Origin: Tetranychus cinnabarinus | Lineage: Eukaryota; Arthropoda; Arachnida; Trombidiformes; Tetranychidae | Assembly (NCBI GenBank): GCA_022266195.1 | Contig: WHVY01000005.1 | Coordinates: 1,612,001 to 1,676,000, forward strand | Direction: 5' to 3' | DNA: 64,000 nt | Shown here: piece after piece, positions 46,606 to 59,916 of the stretch | How the letters are laid out: each line of letters opens with the position of its first letter | Numbering within the stretch: position 1 is the stretch's first letter | Program-made: the position numbers and the translations under genes | The notes under the pieces: generated by a model | What the model saw: only the letters and a program-made list of their open reading frames with translations | Told to the model about the DNA's origin: nothing | The model's database searches: none

Positions 46606-48573
46606 ATGTCATCTGGATTGGTTCGAAACGTTAAAGTAAAAAAGTGCTTCAACTATGCTGGCCAATTGTATAATGTATCATTAAGAGGTTTCTGTGCCAC
46701 TGGACCTAATAATGGAAGCTCCAGAGAAACAAACTTTAAAAGCAGTGATACTAACTCCGATAAAGATGCCAATGAAGATGCAAAAGCCGACCAAGAGCCG
46801 AATATAGACACTTCTTCTTTGAAAATAGATGAAAAACCTCGTTGGGATGAAGCTGATCGTGATGCTCGAATTGCCAGGCTTCGTGAAATTGTAGCCCAGC
46901 CAGCAAATCCTGATACAGCAATTCATTTTCCTAATGCAGATTATGTATTTCGATATCCAATATTTCATTCACTATCTGACTCTAAAATCCCCTCTGCAAT
47001 AGTATCAGATGGTCGCAAAGATTGGACAAAATCAATTCATGAAGCTTTTAAAAAGCCTTTAGTTGATTACCCAGAATCTACCGATTTTTTAATCATCGGT
47101 GGAGGAGTGATTGGCTTATCTATAGCATATTTCATCAAACAAGCTATGGGTGATCTTAGAGTTGTAGTTGTTGATAGAGATTTTAATGTAAGTATTTTTG
47201 CATCAATTGGCTTCGATCTTTTTATCATCGATTCTATTCTGATTTACTCATTTGTAACATTTTTTCTGTTTAGTATACACATGCTGCTTCCAATTTGTCT
47301 TTAGGTTGCATTAGACAACAGTTTTCGCATCCTACTAATATTAAAATGGCCGCTATAGGTGCAGATTTTTATAGACAATCAAAGGATCATCTAAGCATTA
47401 TAGATAAAGAGCCTCCCGATTTGAACTTTCACCCTCAAGGATATATGTTTTTGGTAGAACCGGAGAGAGCTGAAAGTTTCTTGAAATATCATCAGACACA
47501 AACCGAATGTGGAGCTTATATTGATATATTATCGCCGGACGATTTGAAAAAAAGGTTTCCTTGGTTAAATGCTGAAGGAATAGTTTTTGCAACATTAGGT
47601 TTACAAGATGAAGGGTGGATTGATCCGTTTCCACTTTTAGTTTCGCTTAAGGGTAAAACAGAGTTTCTTGGGGCTCATTTTGTAGAAGCCGAAGTTTTTG
47701 ATTTCAATACTAGTCTTGCATTACCTTCTTCACCTCATCGCGATGAATTGGGAAATCCAACGGAAATATGTCACCATGCACTTTTACGTTTTCCAAATGA
47801 TGAAATAGCCCAAATAAATTTTTCTCGTTGTATCGTTTGCTGTGGAGCTGAATCAAGGGTTCTTGCTGAAGCATTAGGAATTGGAATAGAGCCAGGACTA
47901 AGACGGATTCCTTTACCTGTTGTGCCAAGGTATGTCTGAGATAATCGTTGAAAATTTATCGAAATTTAAATTATTGCTTTTATATTCTTCGCTTTGACAG
48001 GAAAAGATATGTGTTTGTTTTCAATGCTCCGGATGCTCCGATTCTAGATTTTCCAATCTTAGTTGATCCTAGCGGCGTTGTATGTAGGAGAGATGGCTTG
48101 GGTGGAAACTTTATAGTGACAAAATACCCAACAAAGGTAAAATATTCTTAAACTTTTCATCTAATGGTCTTGAAATTTTATACAATTTTCTTTTGCTTTA
48201 ACAGGAAGAAGAACCAGATCCAGGTAATTTGGACGTGGATTACAGTTTCTTTGAAAAGGCTATTTATCCTGTTCTAGCTCGAAGAGTCAAAGGTTTCCAA
48301 AAAGTTAAAATTGTCGCTGCCTGGGCAGGTTATTGTGATGAGAATATTTACGATAACAATCCAATAATTGGCAGTCACCCGTACTATAATAATATCATTT
48401 GGGCCTGTGGTTTCGGCTCCCATGGAATCCAAATGGCTCCAGCAGTTGGTCGAGCTATGGTACACTATCAACTGAGAGGATATTATCCTGAAAAATTAGG
48501 CTACAATCTATTTGGTTTCGCATGGGAAAGAATGTTTCAAGGCGAAAGAATTTACGAAGACTTGGTACTTTAA
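46606..48573 (+). CDS. FOXRED1: FOXRED1-like mitochondrial FAD-dependent oxidoreductase
   Basis: FOXRED1 is a mitochondrial flavoprotein of the D-amino-acid-oxidase fold needed for assembly of respiratory complex I. Exons: 46606-47187, 47274-47929, 48001-48136 and 48205-48573. They join in frame to 580 residues (human 486; the excess is an acidic linker of about 45 residues and other N-terminal sequence). The N-terminus is basic with hydrophobic residues, as in mitochondrial presequences, followed by an Asp/Ser-rich linker. The dinucleotide-binding motif FLIIGGGVIGLSIAYF has its glycines at about 165-170. Family blocks follow: CIRQQFSHPTNIKM, DEGWIDPFPLL, RKRYVFVFNAPDAP, CRRDGLGGNFI, EEEPDPGNLDVDYSFFEKAI, SAWAGY-like AAWAGYCDEN and ACGFGSHGIQMAPAVGRAM. 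It converges on TMCO1. Confidence 0.95.
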
Positions 48574-48699
48574 ATTTTTATATTAGCAAATGTCATAGCA
48601 TTAGCGGTTGAAGATTTGGATGAAATATCGCACTTCAATCTCATTTGCTAGTTACAAGAAATTAACATTACTGACACGTTGTTCAAAAAGTGTAAATAA

Positions 48700-48705
48700 T
48701 TTATT
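48700..48705 (-). terminator. Candidate polyadenylation signal of TMCO1
   Basis: TTTATT on the plus strand reads AATAAA on the minus strand, 54 bases beyond the TMCO1 stop. The 185-bp gap between the convergent genes must also hold the FOXRED1 3' end, for which I see no canonical hexamer. Confidence 0.5.
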
Positions 48706-48758
48706 ATATATAATTTATAGCAATTGGTTGCATATCTACTTTGTTTTTTTCCTCCAAA

Positions 48759-49631
48759 TCAACGAGTTGTATTAACAGGACCAAAAATATTAGCTGTTTG
48801 TTTGCTTGCTGCTCTGGATGGAGCAAATCCTAAAATCTTTTGAATATTCTGTGAAATTAATAGAATATGTTTAGATGATTTTGTAATGTCGTTTCTACAT
48901 GGAATTTTAATACTTACTTGTCTAATGGACATAGTACATAAGATGTACAAAAAGATGAAAGAACAATCAGTATAATCATTGCCCGAAATATTTCGGTGAG
49001 ATAGTCCCTGCACCAATGAGATTGGTACAAACGGCAATTTAGCGACTATACGTCCATCGAAACTGAAAAAGATAAAATATGATAAAAATTTGATATTTTT
49101 TTGACAAATAAGGAGAAATCAAAACTTACATCGAATTAAACATGCTTAAAAGAGCAGTGAAGGCTAAACCAATAGCAAACATTGATTTCATTTTAACTAA
49201 TGAAAGATCTCGGTTGTGGTTCTTGAGTTTTTCCTCTTCACGTTCCAATTTTTTCTTCTGTTGTTTATCAGTGGGTTCTCCGATGACTTCTTTTTTCTTT
49301 TCTACTACATTATGAGAAATTAATAATACAAATCAAATAGTAAATATGCAACATGACCGAGAAATGGTGTCAAATCAGGTTTAGAAAGCCGTTAACTTAC
49401 ATCTTTTACATTGTCTTTCCACTTCTGCTTTCAATTTCTTGAACTTATCAGTTCTATATACCATGAGCCATGTAAGAGCTGTTAAAATTGTTACAAAAAT
49501 TAACAAAAAATTATGAGAATAAAGCAAATCATCTAATTATTGGTAGTCTAGTTTACAAAAAATCACTTACCTTCACCAAGGAGTGCAGTGAAGATAGATA
49601 TAAAAAGAATCAATATACAATCTTTCCACAT
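48759..49631 (-). CDS. TMCO1: TMCO1 (ER calcium load-activated channel / multipass translocon subunit)
   Basis: TMCO1 is an Oxa1-superfamily protein of the endoplasmic reticulum, reported as a Ca2+ leak channel and as part of the multipass translocon. Exons on the minus strand: 49631-49571, 49478-49401, 49304-49130, 49062-48918 and 48848-48759. They join in frame to 182 residues (human 188). Near-identical family blocks: TALLGEG with TWLMVYRTDKFKKLKAEVE, the coiled-coil KRLEKKKEVIGE, KSMFAIGLAFTALLSMFNS, IFDGRIVAKLPFVPISLVQG, LSHRNISGNDYTDCSFIFLY, ILCTMSIRQ and NIQKILGFAPSRAASKQ. Hydrophobic helices lie at about residues 4-20, 90-108 and 130-150. The splice from AGAT/GTAAGT into TAGAAAAG is fixed by frame, since the alternative AG three bases on would create a stop. 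Composite repeat 2 begins about 430 bp upstream of the start. Confidence 0.96.
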
Positions 49632-50059
49632 AATAAAAAAGACACTAGCATTAGCTGAAAGTACAAATGTATTCAAAGAAAATAAAGATGAATTAGCGAA
49701 AGGATTAACAATTTAATAAAGATTGCAATTTAAACCATCACTATAAACACGATTCAAGTTAAAGTTTGTCTTTACCAAGACAACATAAAAGGAGAATAAA
49801 AAGCGCGCTATTTAAATCAATAACCCAATTTCATGCAATTGTGATGCATTATTATTTAATGTAATGTAATATAATTGATACAATTAAATAAACTTATTAA
49901 ATGTAGCCTGACAAGAAATGACAATAAAACACCTTATTACACGATTATAAAAATATCTAATGCAATATTTAAATATGAAAATGAACGTAACACTTCATGC
50001 TCTAACAACTTCTGAAAAACATCTGAAGACTATGATTGCAGCAATAACAATAAAGGAGT

Positions 50060-50820
50060 ATTTTCAAACAATTTAACTTTCGAGTTAAGAGTTGTGACTT
50101 TGTGGCTTCGTACACACATCAAAACTGAGTCCTTTAGCGCTATCAAAAATTTCTAGGATCGTCAGTTTTCGAGAAAATCGAGGTCAAGCTTCGAGCGCTT
50201 TTTGTACAATGATGCAGTCATATTTTTTCATGAAACCCATTTTACGGATGTAACTTTTGATGACTATTCATGAAATGCACTTGTTTTGAGAAATACAATT
50301 TTCTGTTCTGTGTAAAACAGATAACTTCGATTTTTCGTTGAAGCGACCGCATTCTGTACTTGTGAGAGTTAGATAGCTGAAACTTATTATCTGTCGATAA
50401 AAATTGTTGGTACACATCAACGATTTAAAACTCTTTTCAATTTATCCATAGTTCTCTTGATTTTGACCACTAACCCAAAAACTTTGAACACCAATATTTC
50501 GAGAATAGTAGCACCTACAATCATCATTATTCGGCCAATAATTATATGTTATTAAGGGCTATAATATATTGAAATTTTAGATAATTCAAGATTCTGCAAA
50601 AAAAGTTATGTAGTTTTATATTTATGTTACCAGATTTTATGATTGCTTTATAAAGTAAATACTAAAACACAAATCTTATGATTTGTTGGAAGGATATTCC
50701 TTATTAGCTGAATCGACTCTGATTTTCTGCAGTTTTGGCCGAAGAATGGTGGTTGCATGCACTGCTATTCTCGAAATATCAAAGTCACAAAGTCACAACC
50801 CTTGACTCGAAAGTTATTAT
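50060..50820. repeat. Foldback unit, right arm internally deleted
   Basis: The left arm (about 50115-50560) matches the arms at 52.1-53.4 kb. The spacer (about 50570-50735) carries the family's AGATTTTATG block. Only about 45 bases of the right arm remain (GGCCGAAGAATGGTGG onward, 50735-50780). The ends are an inverted pair: TTAACTTTCGAGTTAAGAG at about 50075 and its complement-like CTTGACTCGAAAGTTA at about 50788. The unit is related to 21050-21955. Confidence 0.65.
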
Positions 50821-50964
50821 ATTTTTTGATAATAACCCTTAGTACTCAATTGCACAAATGGGGTCAGTTGCCTCATGCTTACAAACTGGCCAAATCTCCC
50901 CTCTTAGTCCAAAGTCAAAAGTTTTGCTCTTTTCATTGTCTAATTTTCAAACCGATATTTGCAA

Positions 50965-51618
50965 TTTGATTTCAAAATCATAAAGATCGGAGCTATCTAT
51001 TTAACTTTGAATATGTTTAATCTTGATCTAACAAGAAAATGTTTAATTGCTGAATGTTGGTGTCCAGTGGATGATTTAGAGCGAATCCATATGGCATTGA
51101 GACGAGGTACAGAAAGGAGTGGATCATCTGTACCGTCCATTCTCAATGAATGTTTGGAGATGCTGGTCATGGTTTACTAATGTTTCTTTTTGCTCTTTGG
51201 ATGTGTTTAAAAGAGCAATCGATTGCAGTCCAGGCTAAGGGTAACGAAATATTCGAAACATTCTTTGCTGGACGATATTTGTTTCTGTTGATGGGTCTCT
51301 TCTCAATATATACTGGTCTCATTTATAATGATATATTCTCTAAGTCATTGAACATTTTCGGATCGTCATGGAAAGCTATAGAATTATCTAAAACAGGACT
51401 TTGCGTACTCTCATTCTGTATATGCCTTGATGTTATGCATCAAACCATACTTTTTAAAGAAGCAAAACGATCTTCGTATGCATTCATCTAATGGTGAAAA
51501 TCACTATGGTGAAGTATCAGTGACAATGGAGAGTTCATGTGCCGTAGCTGAAAGTGAAGGACCTGGTCATCGTCATGATGGTCTTTTTGATCTTGGAGAC
51601 ACAATTATTGATCAAGAG
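50965..51618 (+). pseudogene. V-ATPase subunit a gene fragment (second captured copy)
   Basis: It shows the same two large internal deletions as the copy at 18066-18716. The translation is still easy to follow: ECWCPVDDLERIHMALRRG, then MFGDAGHGLLMFLFALWM and GLFSIYTGLIYNDIFSKSLN in one frame, then CIKPYFLKKQNDLRMHSSN in another, ending HDGLFDLGDTIIDQ. Homology stops at the codons for GDTII, after which an unrelated tail (GKHSL and stop) is shared with the other copy. It is closer to the parent than to random drift but has lost most of the membrane domain, so it is non-functional as a subunit. Confidence 0.9.
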
Positions 51619-51881
51619 GGAAAACACTCGCTTTAGTCTACTTCTCTTTGACCAAAATAAGCTAAATCAAGATTGCTTTGCTTTAAATTTGAGTAAAACA
51701 TTACAGCAGCCGTCAATGGTCTTGTCGTAGAAGCGTCGCTTTTACTTGCATATTTAAAACCAGTTAAACTATATTTATTCGGATTTTATTGTTTGATTTG
51801 CTTTGTAACTTATAATAAATTGTAGTAATTTGTGATAAATGACGACAAGAATAGTTAAAAGAAATGAGCTACCAATTTTCT

Positions 51882-51998
51882 ATTAATTCCAATAAAATAG
51901 TTTACTAATGTTTCTTTTTGCTCTTTAGATGGGTTTAAAAGAGCAAGCGATTGTAGCCCAGGCTAAGGTTACGAAATTTTATTGATTCCAATAAAATA
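51882..51998 (+). repeat. V-ATPase a mini-fragment with flanking direct repeats (second copy)
   Basis: ATTAATTCCAATAAAATA at 51882-51899 and ATTGATTCCAATAAAATA at 51981-51998 enclose about 81 bases from the V-ATPase a codons for LLMFLFAL..GLKEQAIVAQAK. The layout is the same as at 18968-19085, so the insertion predates the split of the two composites. Confidence 0.7.
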
Positions 51999-52087
51999 TT
52001 TACAATTGTTAGTAGTACAATTAGAAAAAAGTTTAAGCTCAAGTTGATTTTCGCGATGCATTGAGTTTCAATGATTGAGATGTCAAG

Positions 52088-53465
52088 GTTGCTACTAAAA
52101 AGACACAATAAACACAATTGTTGCATTTATGCACAAATTTACACAAACACTGGAAGAGAAATGGTCAAAAACGGGTAATATTGAATTTCTTCCAAGTTTA
52201 GATGCTGTTAGTTTGAAGGTACTTAAAAAGTGAGTCCGTGTGTGCTATGCAAAAGTTTCTCTGACCAATAGTTTTCGAGAAAATAGAGTTTGAAGTTTAA
52301 ACTTCGATCGCTTCTTGTACAATAGTGGAAGCAGATTATTTCATGTAACTCATAGTACTGGTGTAACTTTTAATGTGCAATCATCAAATGAACTTACTTT
52401 GAGACACAATACTTTCTGTTTTCTGTAAAACAGATAACTTCGATTTTCCGTTAAAGTGACCGCATTCTGCACCTGTAAGAGTTAGATAGCTGAAACTTAT
52501 TATTGGTGAATAAAAAACCTTAGTACACATTAACGCTTGGAAACTTTTTTCAATTTATCGATGATTCTCTTGATTTTGACCACTAACCCAAAAACTTTGT
52601 ACATCAATGTATCGAGAATAGTAGCACCTACAACCATCATTTTTTGGTCAAACGTTAGATTTCTTTACAGTCTATAATATATTATGAACGAATACTCAAT
52701 AAAATTTGATTTGATTGATCTTTAATGAATATACTTCTAACACAAAAGATTCGTGTTTGAAAAACCATTTAACTTTATAAAATAATCTGGTAATCAAGCA
52801 TAAATCTGGTAACATAAGTAAAACGATGCTACTACTTTTTCTGCTGAATCTTTAATGATACAATATTTCAAAACATCATAGTCTATAATGAAATCTAGGT
52901 TTCGGCTAAAGAATGATGACTGTAGGTGATGCCGTTTTCGATATATCGAGGTACAAAGTTTTTAGGTCAAATGGTCAAAACCAAGAGAACTATCGATAAA
53001 TTGAAAAGAGTTTTAAATCTTTGATGTGTACCAACAATTTTTATCGAAAGATAATAAGTTTCAGCTATCTAACTCTCACGGGTACAGAATGCGGTCACTC
53101 TAACGGGAAATCGAAGTTATCTGTTTTACAGAAAACAGAAAGTTTCATGTCGCAAAATAGCTACATTTCATGGTTGAATATCAAAAGTTACATCTATAAT
53201 ATGAGTTTCATAAATCAATCTGCTTCCACTATTGTACAAGAAGCGATCGAAGTTTAAACTTCGAACTCTATTTTCACGAAAACTATTGATAAGAGAAACT
53301 TTTGCATAGCATACACGGACTCAGTTTTGCATGTCTCTAAAAACTAACAGATTCTGAATTTGAAAAGAATTCATTATTACCCGTTTTCGCCCATTTTCTT
53401 CCTGTATCTGTGTCAATTTGTGCATAAATGCAGCAATTGTGTTTATTGTGTCTTTTAAGTAACAA
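52088..53465. repeat. Foldback unit with two long arms (about 600 bp each) and spacer
   Basis: The arms run from about 52088 to 52680 and from about 52870 to 53465. They begin with GTTGCTACTAAAAAGACACA and end with TGTGTCTTTTAAGTAACAA. They differ from each other at many positions, unlike the matching pair at 18993-20716. The spacer (about 52680-52870) is the same sequence and orientation as 19749-19960. This is probably the best guide to the true ends of the family's basic unit. Confidence 0.7.
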
Positions 53466-54157
53466 ACAGATATTAATAGTAACCTATTTGGTACGAAAAG
53501 ACATGAAAAGCGAAAAAAATGATTGTATCTCAGATTTGGAATCATAAGTTTGCAGAATGCATTATTATTTGAAATTCCGAGTCCAAATCTAGATCAGTTA
53601 ATTTTGAATTAAGTGTGGACATTTGGAGCAAAAATGTCAAATCTAAATGAAAAAGTAAAAAGTGAAAAAGTAAAACAGATGAATGTAATTCTGATTTGAT
53701 GTATGCATTTTAATTTGTAAGCAAATGTCCATAATGAATCCATCATGTTAAGCATCTTGATATTTAATAAAAAGGTTTGATTCACTAAAGGCAAATGTTT
53801 ATAATTATTTATGAAGTTGACAAGTCTTGTAGGTTTGTAAAGTACATTATGCAGCTCCGATTGAATTAGATTTGTTAGACAGCTCAATCATATACAATTT
53901 ATTCAGACGAAAATTCATTGTGAATATAAATAGATTCAACCTACAATTCAATTGAAGTTGAATTGTTTTTTACCCACAAAGTAATAACTGAATAATTGTA
54001 CCACTGAAAAGCTATTATAAGAAACCTTCAAAATCAGAGACAAACAGTTCGAAAAGGTTGCTTGTAGGATCTGGACAAAATGCTTCATTTATTGATTAAA
54101 AACCCGCATCAAAACAATCAAACAATCTTGTTTGCTAGACAATTTATAAATAGATAT

Positions 54158-54188
54158 CAACTAACTATTAACTATTAATAGTTAGTTG
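54158..54188. repeat. Perfect 14-bp palindrome with 3-base loop
   Basis: CAACTAACTATTAA, the loop CTA, then its exact reverse complement. It is AT-rich and isolated; no function is inferred. Confidence 0.6.
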
Positions 54189-57100
54189 AAGAATAAGCTC
54201 AACAAAAAGTTGAAAATAAGATTGAAAAGTTGGAGTTTGAAAAATTATTTCTTTAAATCCTGTTACTTTTTTACATGTTTTGACTAAAATCACTTAACTA
54301 TGCCTTTATGCTACATGAATATTACATTGCATATTCAAAGCGATTCCCTTCATGCAACTGGGAATAGATTTACCGTATCTGTGGGCATAAATTCACAGTG
54401 TTTAAGGATGAAGAAGAGCACTTTTGACTGTCTACTGACTGGGTTATTGTTTATGGTATTAACTTATGAGCTTTATTTATATCGAGATGTTTCTGCTTTG
54501 TGTCAACTAAAAGGTGCTTTTATTGATCCCTGACAGTACTAAGAGTACCGTGACATTATATACGAGGATACGGTGATCCAACTGTTTGAATTTTATTCTT
54601 AGAAATATGTTGATCGGGCGAAGAAAGTTGTAAGTTATTGAGAGGTTATTTGCGGGTAAACTGCTTCTTGACTGCAATTGATTAACTCCGTCGGTGACTT
54701 TGCAAGTTAACCATATTTTGTCATCCAAACGACACATCTTGCCCCTTAGTTTAAGAAAAAGCTTTTGCAGTTGTTAACTATTTGACGTTCACAATTGCTA
54801 CGTAAAATGAATATTAAATTGACTAAAAATAAGTTTGACTGGTTAATTAGTATGCATTATATGAAGCCAAATTGTAGGTCAATCTACTCGCTCATCAATA
54901 ACTCAATCAAGATGAGATATCAAGGGAAGTAGTTTGAATTGAAGTTGTTTAATCTCATTGGGAACAATTGGACTGTACCAAATAACTTGCCAGACATTAT
55001 TACCAAACTAATAATTGTCAGTTTGATAGTTATTTAACTACTGTAACGCTAATCCTAATTGCTTTTAGCGTTAATTCACTCAAATTTCAATGAAAAACTG
55101 TTACATAAACCAGAAATGACAAAAGGAAAACTCGAATCAAAATGACAGCAAGTCTACATGAAGCCATCTATTATATTATGCATTATGTTATGCGAACGGA
55201 AATGTTTTATAAGCAATGGATTAATCGTTAAATTATCAAATGTTGATTTAAAAGAACAATTTAAGCATGAAATTATTGCAAGGCAAGCCTGCGACTAAAG
55301 CACCAAAACTTATTGTAAATTTCATTTCAATGGATTACGTTCGACTCAATGCAGTCTATCAAGAAAGCAAACCTTTGGAAGTAATGTTGACAGAAATGAC
55401 AGAATCTATCTATTGAATAACACAGTCAATGTCCTACTTGTATATTCCAAACGGAAATTTGAGAAGACTCGATTCTCCTTTGTTTCGTTGCATTTTATGC
55501 ATTTCTTGTTTAAAACGAAGTCTTTATTGAACCTTTCTTTGGAGCATCGATCGATTCGATTGTAAGATTTACTTAAATGCATAGAGTTTACCTCTTTTCA
55601 TTTTCGAATCAATTTTACCAACTCAATTTACGATTAACATGATCTTGACATTTTCTCTGATCTCATTGATTCCATCATGAATGTGTTATATTGATTACAT
55701 TATATTGATTGAAAAGTGAAAAATTGACCTTAAAGTTTGTCAAATTTTGCAATTAAATACTAATAAAGGACGCAAAGTGCACAATCTTGTTAACCAATTC
55801 ACTTTACTTTGATCCTTCGAATGTTGAAAAGAATTGTTTTACTCTTCTTTTGTTGAATTGCCTTCTTAACCAGAAATTGATAAGTTTCGAAAGAAATTGG
55901 GAGAAGAATTTTTCATCAAAATTCTTGCTTTTAATCTCTCAAGTTATTACATGTTCTTCTGGCCTCTCAACTCTAAGTTTATTATCAATTTCATCAACCT
56001 TTCATAACAATAACTTTCAAGATGATCAAAGGGAATCGAATCATTTTCAAGTTGAAATAATTTTCTTAATGAAAGATTCTTAGCATTTACAGGTTAATCA
56101 AATTCATTTACTCTGATTGAAGTGAAATTGCTGGTAAAATGATTCTTCCTTGACAACCATGACAGAGACTAAGAGCAAATTATTAAACTCAGCAACTATT
56201 ATAATATAATGATTAATTATCCATACTTTTTATCAACCAAATAGAGTTAACCTTTTTTATCCAATTCTTGCAACAAAAAATGACAATTCCAAACCCAAAT
56301 GCAGTTCGTTTCCCTGTCAAGGTAACTTTTCAAGTATATTACTATAATACAACATAATAGGAGAGACTTTGTCTTCGTGCAACTATTAATAACTCAACTG
56401 AAAAACAAAAAGACGAGGAAAAAGATGGAAGGAGAAAAGAAGTTTAAAAATGTAAACTTTTGAACATTTGGTTAGCATTAACACTAGCATTCGCAACAAA
56501 TGAATAGAAGCAAGTTCAATCAAAGCTTTGAAAACAATTTATTGATTCACAGTAAATACAGCTCTTGATAATGGTCTGTAATTGTTGTACAAAATGTAAA
56601 CTAGAGATACAAATGTATCGCAAAATCATTATAATTCAATTGTATTTATTATTAGTTTTGAGTTGAAGACAAGTTGGCATCTGCTTTTGACTTCGATACA
56701 CATTTTGTATTATTTTGGATTCCAAATGCTTGATCATTTGCTGTTGCGGACTCAGCTTTAAAAAAAGTATCTTTAATAATGTTCAGAACTGAGAAATGAA
56801 ATGCTTGCCACGAAAACAGAGAACAGCATTTAAATGAAGTTTGATTAATTCTCGTAAAAATAAGCCATGAAATGCTCTTATGTTCATCTAATCATCTTTA
56901 CATTTCACAGTTAATTTTTAGTTTATTAATATTTGATTCCCAATACTTTTGCACTAACAAGCTCTGCCTTTTAAGCTTTAGTTTTGCCTTTGATCTTATT
57001 TTTTGCTCAATAGTTTTACTAAAGTCCCAATTATCTTATAGTCAATTCAAAAGAACCCAAATTGAAGATGGAAAAAATCACCGCTGAAAATGGTGGATTA

Positions 57101-59897
57101 AAGGCTGACATTTCGCCAGAATTTAATTATTAATTTGTATATATTCACCAATAGACTGCAAATAACAATGTAATATCATAGCTTGTTGACTTCTCGAGAA
57201 TCTCGAGTTCTAATAAATATTAAAATACAATAGCATTAGTTTGGATGAGAGGAGAAGATATGTTTTACACAATATTTCAATTGTTCATGATGGTCGGTGA
57301 TGAAGTAAAATGGAAAGACAAAACTTGAAATGAAGATGAACCAAAGACAAGATGGCAAATCGGCTTTAAGGATTAAGAATCGATCAAAAAGTAAAATAAA
57401 AAATCAGTCGACATTCACCTATTGTTACCAAAGATTCATCCAAAGGCAATTATTTTCATTTTTAATCACATTTTCCATTACTTAATAATGCAAATCTATG
57501 GCTCCATTAGATCGAAGAAAGGTGTTAATCTATCGATTTATAACAGTTACATGTATGTTTCCCTCAAGAGAAGCAGTTTACCATGAGTTTCATTCAGTGT
57601 TACAAAAGATCAGCGTATCCATATTCTGCTTTTTTCATTATTAATTTTCTTTCAATGTGAGTTACACCATGAAATTGCATTTATTATTCAATAGTTTTCT
57701 GGGTTAAAGTTTCTGAAAAATCTTCACCTACTTTTCTCTATTAATCGTGATTTCAAATAAAACTGTTGAATTTGACATTATTACAGTGAGAAACAACACT
57801 AACCAAGTCATCATGTTTGTCATGTTCACACAAGACGGATAACAATTTATCTGATTCATGTAAACTGAAATGGTTTGTTGTAAAATAAGGAATCAGGAAA
57901 TTACAAAACTAAGAAACTGTAATCTGGAAACCAGGAAAGCAAGACTTTATATTACATTATTCACACTTTGCTAGCATTAAAATTTGTCATTCCTCAGCAA
58001 AAACAATTGAATTAAAACAAGGTTAAACTTTCAAGTTTTACTTTCCATAATCGATGAAACTGCTCATATTCAGTTGATGAAAATCAATTTAAACTCATCA
58101 AGCTAGTTTATCCATTACTAACGAGACAAGGTGAGATAATGTTAATGGTTCCAAGCAACAACTTGAATGTTTTTTGTCTTCATTTTTTTGTCAACAATTT
58201 GGTGAAAATCAAAATCAAAATATAAAAGCTCTTGAAGGCTCAAAGCTGAGAAAGCTTATAAAAGTTGGAAAATCAAAATTAAACTCTTGAAACCTTGAAC
58301 TAATCTTGGTAAATGAATTTATAATGAATTGCTGTTTGTCTTAAAATTTAATTTTGACGAATGGAAAACTGAAAAGGCAAAATGGCAAAATATACTTACA
58401 AAGAGAGTTAATTAATTTGCTAATTATTTCGACTAATGAACGTAATTAATTCAAAATGGAGTTTGATATGAAAGGTATCACAAAGGCTTCATGTTGTTCA
58501 TGTAATATCTCATGAGATTATTTCATGTTTACGTTTCAATTTCATTATCATTGTTCAGGCAATTGAAAAAAAGATAAACTCAATTGCAATTCATAATGAG
58601 GAAAAAAAGATACGAGAAAAGAAAATTGAAATTGGAAAAATGGAAGTAAACAGAAAAACGAAACAAATCAATCAATGGTTATGAACGGAATGTGAATTAA
58701 TTGCGATTAGCCTGAAAAGTCAACATTGAAACAAGCTTGGAAATTGGATCAATAAATGGTGAATCAAGGGAATATTAAAATAACTAGACAAATGAATGAA
58801 ATGGAAACTTTCATTTTGCTTTACAAGGACAATTACAAACTTCGTAAATGTCAAATTAAAGTTGACAAATTTGTCTGAAAGTGAATCGCAATTACATTTT
58901 GTTAACCAAAAAATGGTAAATAATGTACAGTTTTTGCAATTTATTGGCAACAAAAGGTCAGGTTGACAAGCATTCAAGTAACGAGAAAAATGATCTACAA
59001 AAAGCAAAATGATATTCTATGCTCATAAAAAGATCTTTAAAATTCCTAAAGCATGATAGAATTTCATTTTTCCAAATTTCGCCACAAATGATCTTCAAAC
59101 TTTTCCAGGCAACCTGTTGAACAGTTTCAGATCGAAATGAGAAATTGTTTTCTGGTGATGCGATTTTTTCGATTTTTTCGGGCTTTTATTGTAAAGAATG
59201 AAAAATGAAGCGACACTTATTTTGGTCTTTTTATTCGCAAATGTATCGTTCATTATGTTTAAGCATTTCCAGCAATGAAACTTGTACTGTATGGGAGTTA
59301 TTTTAAAGCGATAATGCTTCTTTTAAGTTTCCGTTTTGTCTGAGAAATTGTGTTTTAATCGACGAAAAAATCGCAATCACCTGGGACAGTCTGCTTGTCA
59401 GAATTGTTGAGTTTCCAGAGTATTTTTGGATTGTTAATCTCTTTGAGAAATGTTGAAAGGAGAAAATTTTCTTCTTGAACCGTCTTTTTGCTTCTACCTT
59501 TTGTTGTACCTTTTCACTCCCTGTAAGCATTAATAAATAAATCTACACTTTTATTTGAAATGAATTTTCAATTTTTAAACATTTTCTCATCGTCTTCTAT
59601 CTCTTAATCTTACTTCCACTGTAATCTTCATCATTGCGTCCTCACACATCATTCCCTGTTGTGCTTGTTATACCATTATTTTCAGTTGACAATCGATAAC
59701 ATATGAGTAGAGTTGATATCGATCGTTGTCAAGTTGAATCATTTCTTTTTTGCCCTGGCTTTCACTTTACAGTTGAAAAGAGTTTGACTCCATCATTTTT
59801 ACTCACATGGAACTCAATTTTTGTCAATGTTTGCACTCTTGATGGGTCCTTACAGTTTTTTCCTCCAAAAAGTTGTGCGCATGAAAAAAAGCTGAGC

Positions 59898-59916
59898 GAG
59901 AGAGAGAGAGAGAGAG
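59898..59916. repeat. (GA)n microsatellite
   Basis: Nine to ten uninterrupted GA units followed by a purine-rich stretch to about 59953. Confidence 0.8.

Larger units (their letters stand above)
50060..53465. mobile_element. Composite repeat 2 carrying V-ATPase a fragments
   Basis: Order: a foldback unit with one arm truncated (50060-50820); about 150 bp of linker; a sense V-ATPase a fragment (50965-51618); about 260 bp of linker; a V-ATPase mini-fragment between 18-bp direct repeats (51882-51998); and a foldback unit with two full arms and spacer (52088-53465). The linkers, fragments, spacer and arms are homologous to 18.0-22.0 kb but diverged, and the outermost sequences differ. No protein-coding transposition gene is present. 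Confidence 0.75.
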
